Positions 18,475-27,117 of a stretch of DNA of 64,000 bases are shown one piece after another. Position numbers and translations under genes: made by a program. Below the pieces are notes generated by a model, which ran no database searches, had not been told where the DNA came from, and was given only the letters and a program-made list of their open reading frames with translations. Source of the DNA: an uncultured Dokdonia sp. (lineage in GTDB: Bacteria; Bacteroidota; Bacteroidia; Flavobacteriales; Flavobacteriaceae); the NCBI RefSeq assembly GCF_947492535.1, contig NZ_CANLNH010000010.1:62001-126000 (forward strand), given 5' to 3'. Every line of letters starts with the position of its first letter. Position 1 is the stretch's first letter.

Positions 18475-18507
18475 ATGTCTTTAACTGTCTTGTGTAAGGA
18501 GATTGTT

Positions 18508-19419
18508 TTACGATAAAACCATCTCTGAAAACGGAATAATAGTCGTGTATCCTTTCTCTTTGAAATAATTCATGTCTTCAGAAGTACCAACTACTAGTAT
18601 AAAATCACCGCCCCATCCACCTAAGCTTTTGATAGCTTTTGGATATGTTGGAAATAATTGTTTTTTAATAGTAGGTGTTTGCAATACACTAGATAATTCC
18701 GACTCATGGGTTGTAACCAACTCTTGAAAATCGTGTAAAGAATCTTGCGATGCAATCATAGCTACAGTATGCGAAGTAAATGATTCAATCTTCAACTCTT
18801 TTTCTACATGACTTAAATTTCTATAGTGAGAAATACTATCTCTACTATTTTGCTTTCGATTAAGATGTATAAAAAACACCTGCTCTTTAAAACTTGGACT
18901 GAATATAACGGGTGTCACCAAAGGAGCTGTATCCTTCTTGATATAGGTGATAGGAGTCGCCGCAGTAGCACAAGCAATGTCATAACCACTACCTCCAAAG
19001 GTTTTGTCAAGTAATTCATATGGATTTACTTGAGCCCATTGCGCAATATTTGTAATCAGGGTAGAAGAGGAGCCTAATCCCCAATTCCTCGGGAACTCTA
19101 GTGTGCTTATTGCTGTATAGCCTTGTTGGGTATTTAAAAACGTTGGATTGAGTGATTGTGCGGCACTAAGTATTTCATAAAGTGTAGTGATAATAGGATC
19201 TTCAAATGATTTGCCTTGAGTTAAGGGCAAGGTAATTTCTGTTTCAAACCATAGCGAGTCATCGTGTAAAATACTTTTCCATTGTAATGTGGGTGTATTT
19301 GATGTGCTTATCGTAAGAGACTGTCCTTTTTTTGTAGGAATGGCGAGTGCTTTAGCGCCATCCAATACAAGATATTCAGCAGTGAGAAGTAATTTACCAT
19401 GACTATAAAAAGAATGCAT
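18508..19419 (-). CDS. GYDIA-family GHMP kinase
   Basis: The 303-residue GHMP-fold kinase has GKLLLTAEYLVLDGAKALAIP at the N-terminus, the ATP-binding loop RNWGLGSSSTLI and the family-naming GYDIACA segment, with a C-terminal GGWGGDFILV glycine motif. It directly follows HMG-CoA reductase with no gap. That pairing suggests it works in the mevalonate route (mevalonate or phosphomevalonate kinase step), but the substrate cannot be read from the sequence. Cytoplasmic. Confidence 0.85.
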   Translation of the reverse strand: MHSFYSHGKLLLTAEYLVLDGAKALAIPTKKGQSLTISTSNTPTLQWKSILHDDSLWFETEITLPLTQGKSFEDPIITTLYEILSAAQSLNPTFLNTQQGYTAISTLEFPRNWGLGSSSTLITNIAQWAQVNPYELLDKTFGGSGYDIACATAATPITYIKKDTAPLVTPVIFSPSFKEQVFFIHLNRKQNSRDSISHYRNLSHVEKELKIESFTSHTVAMIASQDSLHDFQELVTTHESELSSVLQTPTIKKQLFPTYPKAIKSLGGWGGDFILVVGTSEDMNYFKEKGYTTIIPFSEMVLS

Positions 19420-20727
19420 CTACGATCGTATTTTTTCTATAAAATGAACCACCGCACTATGCGTGACAGGGTTTGTTTTGAAATGAGTTACGGCTTGTTC
19501 TTTTTCGGTGCTAGAAGCTTCAAACTGATTTAAGATATTCATCAAGTGCATTTTCATATGCCCCTGTTGTATTCCAGTTGTCGTCAGTGATTTTACAGCC
19601 GCAAAATTTTGAGCAAGTCCAGCAACAGCAATAATTTGCATAAGTTCTTTTGCATTGGGCTGTTTCAGTAATTCAAAGCACCATTTTACAAGCGGATGCA
19701 ATTTTGTAAGACCACCCACAGTACCTACGGCTAAAGGAATATCCATCCAGAATCTAAATGTTCCATCTTCTATACTCACATGCGTAAGGCTTTTATACAT
19801 CCCATCTTTAGATGCATATGCATGTATTCCAGCTTCAATAGCTCTAAAATCATTCCCAGTTGCTAATACAACAGCATCGATGCCATTCATAATGCCTTTA
19901 TTATGCGTTACGGCACGATACGGTTCTACTTCGGCAATAGCAATAGCTTGTGCAAATTTTTCGGCAAACTCTTCCCCGTCAATACCTTTTTCAGTAAGAT
20001 CGGCTGTAGGGCAGCTTACTTCTGCTCTTACGATACAATCAGGAACATAGTTTGATAAAATGCTCATAATAATGCTGAGTTCGCTTTCGCGAAAGCGTAT
20101 ATCTGCATCAAATCCATTTTTAAAAGTCTGTGCAAATTGCTCAAGACAACTATTGATAAAATTAGCACCCATAGCATCTAGGGTCTCAAACGTACAGTGA
20201 AGCTGGTAATAATTAGCTAAAGCAGCTGTTTTGTTTACTAATTCAATAGCTTTTATCCCACCACCTCGTTTCTCCATATTTTCGGTGATCGGTTTTGCTT
20301 CTTTTATAAGTGTGGGGTGTATCTCGTTAAAAAAGGCTTCCAGCCTTTTGAAATCACCCGAATACATAAAATGTACTTGGCCTATTTTGGTGGTTCCTAA
20401 AACGGTGGTTTTAAAACCTCCACGTGCTTCCCAAAATTTTGCAGCCTTACTTGCTGCGGCAACTACAGAACTTTCTTCTATGGCCATTGGGAGCGTATAG
20501 TAGGTGTCATTAATTAAAAAATTAGGAGCAACACCTAAAGGTAAATAGTAATTGGTGACCGTATTTTCTATAAATTCATCGTGTAACTGTTGCAGTTTTG
20601 TATCTGAATTCCAATACGTTTTTAATAGTTGGCTTGCCGTTTCTTTTCCAGAAAAATAGGTTTGTGTTAACCAATTAATCTTTTCTATTTTAGAGAGTTT
20701 TGAAAAACCTGATATTTTTTGGGTCAT
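19420..20727 (-). CDS. Hydroxymethylglutaryl-CoA reductase, class II
   Basis: The 435-residue enzyme has the class II HMGR features ENTVTNYYLPLGVAPNFLIN, MAIEESSVVAAASKAAKFW (catalytic Glu), the DAMGANFINSC motif with catalytic Asp region, THNKGIMNGIDAV (catalytic Lys) and AVGTVGGLTKLHP. It reduces HMG-CoA to mevalonate for isoprenoid synthesis. The palindrome is in frame and encodes FRES at about residues 211-215, right after FDADIR. The downstream kinase gene starts on the base after the stop. Length is normal. Confidence 0.93.
   Translation of the reverse strand: MTQKISGFSKLSKIEKINWLTQTYFSGKETASQLLKTYWNSDTKLQQLHDEFIENTVTNYYLPLGVAPNFLINDTYYTLPMAIEESSVVAAASKAAKFWEARGGFKTTVLGTTKIGQVHFMYSGDFKRLEAFFNEIHPTLIKEAKPITENMEKRGGGIKAIELVNKTAALANYYQLHCTFETLDAMGANFINSCLEQFAQTFKNGFDADIRFRESELSIIMSILSNYVPDCIVRAEVSCPTADLTEKGIDGEEFAEKFAQAIAIAEVEPYRAVTHNKGIMNGIDAVVLATGNDFRAIEAGIHAYASKDGMYKSLTHVSIEDGTFRFWMDIPLAVGTVGGLTKLHPLVKWCFELLKQPNAKELMQIIAVAGLAQNFAAVKSLTTTGIQQGHMKMHLMNILNQFEASSTEKEQAVTHFKTNPVTHSAVVHFIEKIRS
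20083..20096. repeat. Palindrome, copy 4
   Basis: In the HMG-CoA reductase gene, FRES phase. Confidence 0.95.
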
Positions 20728-20903
20728 TCTATATGATTTGTAGTCATCACAAAGATAGGTAGAAAGTTGCTAAAGAGGTTTTAGGTATTATTTTTGATGA
20801 TAATTATTTCTTAACATTTTGATAGTATTTAACACCAAATAGCGGGTTTTCTGGTCTTTTTTTAGTAAAATTGGAAAACCTTTACTAAAATCTTGCGATT
20901 TTT

Positions 20904-23099
20904 ATGCGAATCACTACTTTTATGATTGTCATGTTTCTTTTGGCAACCCCCATCATTACAGCTCAAAATAAGTCTATTACCATTGATGATATATGGAAAA
21001 AGAACACCTTTGGAACAGAGCGTTTACAAGCATTACATTCCTTAGCAAATGGAAAAGAATATGCGGTACAAAATTTTGACAAAACAACACGTATAGCATC
21101 TGTAGATGTCTACAACTATGAAAGCGGAGAAAAAGTGCGTACACCCGTAAGCTCTGCAGAAATAGAAGGTCTTGATGATTTTATAAGCTATGAATTTAGT
21201 CCAGATGAACAAAAAGTATTACTCTCTACACAGATTAAATCCATTTTTAGACGCTCTACATTAGGAGAGTATTATGTGTATGATTTGCTTTCGCGAAAGC
21301 TTACCAAAGTATCTGACGATCTTATTCAGGAACCTACCTTTTCTCCAGACGGTACTAAAATAGCTTATGGGAAAAATAATAATCTCTACGTTTTTGATAT
21401 TGATAGAAATGAAACGAATCAATTCACATTTGATGGTAAGAAAAATAGTATCATAAACGGAATCACAGACTGGGTATATGAAGAAGAGTTTGGTTTTGTA
21501 CGTGCTTTTGATTGGAGTGCAGACGGAGAGCGTATTGCCTACATTCGTTTTGATGAAACAAACGTTCCTGAATTCTCTATGGATGTATATGGAGATAAAT
21601 TATACCAAACACAAACCGTATTTAAGTATCCAAAAGCGGGAGAAGAAAATGCTAAAGTAAGTCTACATATTTATAGTTTGGGAGAAGCACTTACAGGAAC
21701 GAATGTGGTACAAACAAAACAGATAAGTTTTGGAAATATAGATCCTTATTACATTCCAAGGATTCAATGGTCTAAAGACCCAAATATTCTTTCGATACAA
21801 ACCCTTAATAGAAATCAGAATGATCTCATTCTTGTATTTTATGATGCAAGCACCAATAAAGTTTCACAACCCCTTCGTGATAGAGATCAAGCATATGTAG
21901 ATGTGACAGATAATTTAACCTTCCTAGAAGACAATAGCTTTATTTGGACGAGTGAGAAGGATGGATGGAATCATATTTATCATTACAATAAAGATGGGTC
22001 TCTTAAAAATCAGGTAACCTCAGGAAAATGGGAAGTAACTGATTATTATGGATATGATGCAGCTTCTAACCGAATTTTTTATCAAAGCACAGAAAATGGC
22101 TCTATTAATAGAGGGATTTATGCGATTGATATCAATGGAAAAAATAAAACCCCATTAGCTGTAGAAGTAGGTTCCAATAATGCAGATTTTAGTGCAGATT
22201 TTACGTACTTCATAAATACGTTTAGTGATGCTTCTACACCATGGCGTTATACACTACACGATGCAAAAGAAGGTCGATTAATCAAGTCATTAAAAGATAA
22301 TGAAACGGTAAAAACGTTATATAGCAGTTATAAAGTATCTCCTAAAGAGTTTTTTACTTTACCTATTAATGGAGAAGACCTAAACGGATATATGATCAAG
22401 CCTCAGGATTTTGACCCTACCAAGAAATATCCGATGTTTATGTATCAATATTCAGGCCCAGGATCTCAATCGGTGAAGAACTCTTGGAATAGTGCGAATG
22501 ATATGTGGTTTCAAATGCTAGCACAAGAAGGATATATTGTGGTCTGTATTGATCCTAGAGGAACAGGTCTTAAAGGACGTGATTTCAAAAAGGTAACACA
22601 AAAAGAATTAGGAAAATATGAAGTAATCGATCAGATTGCTGCCGCAGAAAAATTAGGAAAAAGAGAGTATATAGACGCAGATAGAATCGGAATATTCGGA
22701 TGGAGTTATGGAGGATTTATGGCATCCAACTGTCTTTTCCAAGGAGCCGATACGTTTAAGATGGCTATTGCCGTAGCCCCAGTAACTTCTTGGCGTTTTT
22801 ATGATACGATTTATACTGAGCGTTATATGCAAACCCCGCAGGTAAACCCTGGAGGCTATGATCGTAACTCACCATTAAGTCATGTGCAAAAATTAAAAGG
22901 AGATTTACTCCTTGTACATGGTAGTGCAGATGATAATGTACATGTGCAAAATTCTACACGCCTTGTAGAAGCACTTGTACAAGCAGATAAGCAGTTTACC
23001 TACTTTAATTACCCTGATAAAAATCATGGGATTTATGGAGGTAATACACGTTATCACTTATATACGATGATGACAAACTTTATCAAAGAAAAATTATAA
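20904..23099 (+). CDS. Dipeptidyl peptidase IV-like S9 protease
   Basis: The protein has a signal peptide (residues 1-20, ending TAQ), a DPP-IV N-terminal beta-propeller (to about 490) and an alpha/beta hydrolase domain. The catalytic triad is visible: Ser601 in GWSYGG, Asp676 in GSADDNVH and His708 in KNHGIYG. It should cut X-Pro or X-Ala dipeptides from peptides in the periplasm. The two POT transporter genes that follow fit uptake of its products. The palindrome is in frame and encodes LSRKL in the propeller. Confidence 0.93.
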   Translation: MRITTFMIVMFLLATPIITAQNKSITIDDIWKKNTFGTERLQALHSLANGKEYAVQNFDKTTRIASVDVYNYESGEKVRTPVSSAEIEGLDDFISYEFSPDEQKVLLSTQIKSIFRRSTLGEYYVYDLLSRKLTKVSDDLIQEPTFSPDGTKIAYGKNNNLYVFDIDRNETNQFTFDGKKNSIINGITDWVYEEEFGFVRAFDWSADGERIAYIRFDETNVPEFSMDVYGDKLYQTQTVFKYPKAGEENAKVSLHIYSLGEALTGTNVVQTKQISFGNIDPYYIPRIQWSKDPNILSIQTLNRNQNDLILVFYDASTNKVSQPLRDRDQAYVDVTDNLTFLEDNSFIWTSEKDGWNHIYHYNKDGSLKNQVTSGKWEVTDYYGYDAASNRIFYQSTENGSINRGIYAIDINGKNKTPLAVEVGSNNADFSADFTYFINTFSDASTPWRYTLHDAKEGRLIKSLKDNETVKTLYSSYKVSPKEFFTLPINGEDLNGYMIKPQDFDPTKKYPMFMYQYSGPGSQSVKNSWNSANDMWFQMLAQEGYIVVCIDPRGTGLKGRDFKKVTQKELGKYEVIDQIAAAEKLGKREYIDADRIGIFGWSYGGFMASNCLFQGADTFKMAIAVAPVTSWRFYDTIYTERYMQTPQVNPGGYDRNSPLSHVQKLKGDLLLVHGSADDNVHVQNSTRLVEALVQADKQFTYFNYPDKNHGIYGGNTRYHLYTMMTNFIKEKL
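21287..21300. repeat. Palindrome, copy 5
   Basis: In the DPP-IV gene, LSRK phase; only the 14-bp core is symmetrical. Confidence 0.95.
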
Positions 23100-23144
23100 T
23101 CAACTAACTATTATACAACCTAATTATTAATTAATAGAAAATAT

Positions 23145-24530
23145 ATGTCAACAAAAGCAGCACACCAAAAAGAACTATTTGGACATCCAGTAGGGCTTTA
23201 TGTTTTATTTTTTACAGAGATGTGGGAACGCTTCTCATATTATGGGATGAGAGCAATATTAGTACTTTATTTAGTGGCAGAAGCTAGTGCAGAAAATGCT
23301 GGTCTAGGTTGGTCTAATGGTGATGCTTTGTCTTTGTATGGCACCTATACAATGCTTGTTTATGTTGCGTCTATTCCAGGAGGAATAATAGCAGATAAAT
23401 TATTAGGACAACGAAAATCTGTTTTGCTAGGCGGTGTATTGTTAGTTGCGGGTCATAGTATTTTAGCGATTGAAGAAATGTGGGCTTTTTACACAGGACT
23501 AGGACTTATTATATCAGGAGTCGGGATGCTTAAGCCTAATATATCAACAATGGTTGGTGGTTTATATAAGCAAGGAGATATACGTAGAGATAAAGGGTTT
23601 ACTATATTTTACATTGGAATCAATGTTGGAGCATTTCTCTCAAGTTTAATTGTAGGATATGTAGGTGAAGTTTATGGATGGCATTATGGTTTTGGATTAG
23701 CAGGTATAGGAATGGCCTTAGGTCTTATTCAATATGTTGCAGGTCAAAAACACTTAAAACATGTAGGTAATTATTTAGGAGCTTCTAAAAATGAAGAAGA
23801 GAAAGCTGCTATGAAAAAACCGTTAACGAAAATAGAAAAAGATCGAATTATCGTTCTATTTATATCATTTTTATTAGTTATTGTTTTCTGGGGAGCTTTT
23901 GAACAAGCAGGTGGGCTTATGAATATTTATGCAAAAGATAATACCAATAGAATGCTTATGGGATTTGAAGTGCCAGCTTCTTGGTTTCAATCTTTAAATG
24001 CAATGTTTATTATTTTCTTAGGAACAACAGTAGCGGCGTATTGGGCGAGTAGAAAATTGAAAGGAAAAGTTTCTACATCATTATTTAAAATGATAATGGG
24101 ACTTATCATAATGGGTACAGGTTTCTTTTTTATGTCAGCAGCTTCATCTCAATATGAAAGTACTGGTTCTTCTGCAATGTATTGGTTAGTTCTTGCATAT
24201 CTATTCCATACAGTAGGAGAGCTTTGTATTTCTCCAGTCGCATTGTCTTATATCACTAAATTAGCACCACTTAAATATGCGTCAATTATGATGGGTGTTT
24301 ATTTTGCTATGACTGGATTTGGAAATAAACTAGCTGGATTACTAGGAGAAGCTTCAGAAAAATTAGGTGAGTTTACAATTTTTACTGGTATTGCTGGTTT
24401 TTGTGTAATTTTTGGCGCTTTAGTAATGATTTTTAGAAAGAAATTAGAGAGTCTCACACATGGAGCAGAAGATAACGAGAGAGATCTAAGAAATGAAGAA
24501 GCTGAAGGGTTTGAACTAGCAGATAACTAA
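23145..24530 (+). CDS. POT/PTR-family peptide:proton symporter, short form
   Basis: The 461-residue membrane transporter of the major facilitator superfamily starts with the POT signature FFTEMWERFSYYGMRAILVLYL (ExxERxxYY-type), followed by GGIIADKLLGQRKSVLLGG, GMLKPNISTMVGGLY, FYIGINVGAFLSSL (PTR2 motif) and later AFEQAGG. About 12 helices, with a charged C-terminal tail. It imports di- and tripeptides using protons. It lies 45 bases after the DPP-IV gene and 11 before a second POT gene. Confidence 0.92.
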   Translation: MSTKAAHQKELFGHPVGLYVLFFTEMWERFSYYGMRAILVLYLVAEASAENAGLGWSNGDALSLYGTYTMLVYVASIPGGIIADKLLGQRKSVLLGGVLLVAGHSILAIEEMWAFYTGLGLIISGVGMLKPNISTMVGGLYKQGDIRRDKGFTIFYIGINVGAFLSSLIVGYVGEVYGWHYGFGLAGIGMALGLIQYVAGQKHLKHVGNYLGASKNEEEKAAMKKPLTKIEKDRIIVLFISFLLVIVFWGAFEQAGGLMNIYAKDNTNRMLMGFEVPASWFQSLNAMFIIFLGTTVAAYWASRKLKGKVSTSLFKMIMGLIIMGTGFFFMSAASSQYESTGSSAMYWLVLAYLFHTVGELCISPVALSYITKLAPLKYASIMMGVYFAMTGFGNKLAGLLGEASEKLGEFTIFTGIAGFCVIFGALVMIFRKKLESLTHGAEDNERDLRNEEAEGFELADN

Positions 24531-24541
24531 AAAACGATATT

Positions 24542-26290
24542 ATGGCGACAAATTCTACAGATAAGTTTTTTGAAAACCCTGTAATAGGACACCCTGCAGG
24601 TCTTTTTGTGCTCTTTTTTACTGAAATGTGGGAACGTTTTTCCTACTATGGGATGAGAGCTTTACTAGTGATGTTTTTTACGGCATCTATAATGGATGAA
24701 GGTTGGGGTTGGCCGAGAGAACATGCTTTTGCTATATTTGGTACATATACTTCTTTAGTGTATTTATCAACCTTATTAGGAGGATATTTTGCGGATAAGA
24801 AAATAGGGTATCGATGGGCAGTTGTTGTTGGTGCATTATTAATGACTCTTGGACATGCTGCAATGGCCCTAGAAACACCATTCTTTATTTATACAGGACT
24901 TACGCTATTAGTATTTGGAAGTGGCTTTTTTAAGCCGAATATGACCTCTATTATTTCAGAAATGTATAAGCATAGACCAGAAAAGAAAGATGGTGCGTAT
25001 ACCATTTTCTATATGGGTGTAAATGCAGGTGCCTTTTTAGGAATTCTTTTATGTGGTTATTTTGGAGAGCAAGTTGGTTGGAGATGGGGATTTGGATTAG
25101 CAGGTATTTTTATGCTTTTCGGATTACTACAATTTTGGTTTGCTCAAGATATTTTTGGTAACATAGGATTAAAACCGGCCAAAAAAGAAGAAGTCGTTTT
25201 AGAAGAAGGAGAAGACACACAATTGAATCCTTTTACAAAATTTGAACTCGTATTAATAGCAGTCGCATCAGTAATAGGGCTTTCTTGGATTCTAAATGAC
25301 CCTGTTAGTAAAATATCTGAAGGGAAGTATAATCTGTTTGATTTTGAGCTTTTTGGATTAAGTGGGGCTAATTTTATGATATTATTTGCATTAGTCTTAT
25401 TTATTCTTCTTTTGGTTATTAGAATCCCTAAATATGCTAAAATAACAAGAGATAGAATGCTTGCCGTAGTGTTCTTTGCATTTGTCACGATCTTCTTTTG
25501 GGCAATATTTGAACAAGCACCAAGTTCTCTTACCATTTTCGCAAGAGATTATACAGATCGTATTTTAGAAGGGAGTGCTGGATTGACTTTTAAAATTGTA
25601 GATGCGCTTATTACTATTATTCCACTTGTAGTAATTACGTGGGTGTTAATTAAGCTATTCTCAAAAACATTTAAAAAATATTCTTTATCAAATATCATAT
25701 TGGCATTAAGTTTTGTGATCATTTGGGCACTTGCACTCTATAGATTGTTTGATAAGTTTAACCAAGATATTGCAGAAATTGATGCATCTTGGTTTGGAAT
25801 TTTAAATTCATTATTTATTATAACCTTAGCGCCATTGTTTTCAAAGTGGTGGGAAAGTAAATACAATCCTAATGCAAATATGAAGTATGCCATTGGGATG
25901 GTGCTTTTAGGTATAGGAATGGCCTGTGTGGCTATTGGAGCATCAGATATACCAGTAGGTGCTAGAACAGCTTCAGTAAGTATGATCTGGCTAGTGCTAG
26001 TATATTTATTTCATACGATGGGAGAGCTTTGTATATCTCCAGTAGCACTTTCATATGTCAGTAAACTTGTTCCAGGAAGAATGATTGCAATGATGTTTGG
26101 AATCTGGTACCTTGCTGTCGCTATCGGGATGAAATTAGCTGGTGTATTTGGAGAAGCATCAGAATCTATTGCAAAAACAGAAGGGCTGAGTTATTTTTTC
26201 TGGCTTCTTACGGCAGTTGCAGTAGGGTTAGGTATTCTATCTGCGATATTATATCCAGTGATAAAGAAATTAATGCACGGCGTTAAATAA
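24542..26290 (+). CDS. POT/PTR-family peptide:proton symporter, long form
   Basis: The 582-residue paralog of the preceding transporter has the same signatures (FFTEMWERFSYYGMRALLVMFF, GFFKPNMTSIISEMY, FYMGVNAGAFLG, FWAIFEQAPSSL) but about 120 extra residues that add membrane segments in the middle, giving about 14 helices. Conserved VYLFHTMGELCISPVALSYVSKL occurs in both copies. The two probably differ in peptide preference. It is followed by a strong terminator. Confidence 0.92.
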   Translation: MATNSTDKFFENPVIGHPAGLFVLFFTEMWERFSYYGMRALLVMFFTASIMDEGWGWPREHAFAIFGTYTSLVYLSTLLGGYFADKKIGYRWAVVVGALLMTLGHAAMALETPFFIYTGLTLLVFGSGFFKPNMTSIISEMYKHRPEKKDGAYTIFYMGVNAGAFLGILLCGYFGEQVGWRWGFGLAGIFMLFGLLQFWFAQDIFGNIGLKPAKKEEVVLEEGEDTQLNPFTKFELVLIAVASVIGLSWILNDPVSKISEGKYNLFDFELFGLSGANFMILFALVLFILLLVIRIPKYAKITRDRMLAVVFFAFVTIFFWAIFEQAPSSLTIFARDYTDRILEGSAGLTFKIVDALITIIPLVVITWVLIKLFSKTFKKYSLSNIILALSFVIIWALALYRLFDKFNQDIAEIDASWFGILNSLFIITLAPLFSKWWESKYNPNANMKYAIGMVLLGIGMACVAIGASDIPVGARTASVSMIWLVLVYLFHTMGELCISPVALSYVSKLVPGRMIAMMFGIWYLAVAIGMKLAGVFGEASESIAKTEGLSYFFWLLTAVAVGLGILSAILYPVIKKLMHGVK

Positions 26291-26311
26291 AATTCATACG
26301 ATTATAAACAC

Positions 26312-26342
26312 AAAAACGTTCCTTATCTTGGAACGTTTTTTG
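26312..26342 (+). terminator. Terminator of the DPP-IV/POT operon
   Basis: AAAAACGTTCC (26312-26322) pairs with GGAACGTTTTT (26330-26340) across a 7-base loop, followed by further T residues. Confidence 0.9.
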
Positions 26343-26421
26343 TTTGTAAGGGATTAGAAAAGAATTAGACATAAATAGATGAAGATGATGTCTGAGGTAT
26401 ACTAATTGTATTGATGCAGTA

Positions 26422-26441
26422 TACGCTTTCGCGAAAGCGTA
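26422..26441. repeat. Palindrome, copy 6 (full 20-mer)
   Basis: Intergenic, between the POT operon terminator and the thioredoxin-like gene; symmetry extends to 22 bases (26421-26442). Confidence 0.95.
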
Positions 26442-26502
26442 TAAAAGGACAACACATTAATTAAGCCCCTATGTCTTCATTAAGATGTAAACATTAAAAT
26501 AG

Positions 26503-27042
26503 ATGAAAAAACTACTTTATATATGTGCACTCATTTTTATGAGTTCGCTATCGGCACAAGAAATTAATTGGATGACGTTTGATGAAGCATTAGAAGCGCA
26601 AGCCAAAAACCCAAAGAAAATTATTGTAGATGCATACACAACTTGGTGTGGTCCTTGTAAATTATTAGATAAAAATACCTTTGGTGATCAACAAGTAGCC
26701 GATTTTATCAATGAAAACTACTATGCTGTAAAATTCAATGCAGAAGGAACTGAGGAGGTTAATTATTTAGATAATGTATATACCAACCCTAGACATGATC
26801 CTAACCGTAGAGGACGTAATAGCCAGCATGAGTTTGCACAAGCAATGAAATTACGAGGGTATCCTAGTATTGTATTCTTTGACGAAAAAGGAAATTATAT
26901 ACAACCCGTTGTAGGATATAAAACGCCACGTCAATTAGAGATCTTTCTTAAAATGATTGCTAATGATGATTATAAAGACCTCACCACACAAGAGAAGTGG
27001 CAGGCGTATCAAGATAGCTTTAAATACACATTTGGAGAATAG
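26503..27042 (+). CDS. Secreted thioredoxin-fold protein
   Basis: This 179-residue protein has a signal peptide (1-18, ending SAQ) and a DUF255/thioredoxin_7-like fold with the active site TTWCGPCKLLDKNTF near residue 50, then PRHDPNRRGRNSQHEFA as an inserted basic loop and GYPSIVFFD with the cis-Pro. It is a periplasmic disulfide reductase or oxidase candidate. The gene stands alone between a terminator and the convergent comEC. Substrate unknown. Confidence 0.87.
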   Translation: MKKLLYICALIFMSSLSAQEINWMTFDEALEAQAKNPKKIIVDAYTTWCGPCKLLDKNTFGDQQVADFINENYYAVKFNAEGTEEVNYLDNVYTNPRHDPNRRGRNSQHEFAQAMKLRGYPSIVFFDEKGNYIQPVVGYKTPRQLEIFLKMIANDDYKDLTTQEKWQAYQDSFKYTFGE

Positions 27043-27117
27043 TTCTTCACTTTAGGAGACTTCAGCGTAAGAAACAGAATACGTACAGATAATCAAGAAT
27101 TCAGGTAATTTCTTGAA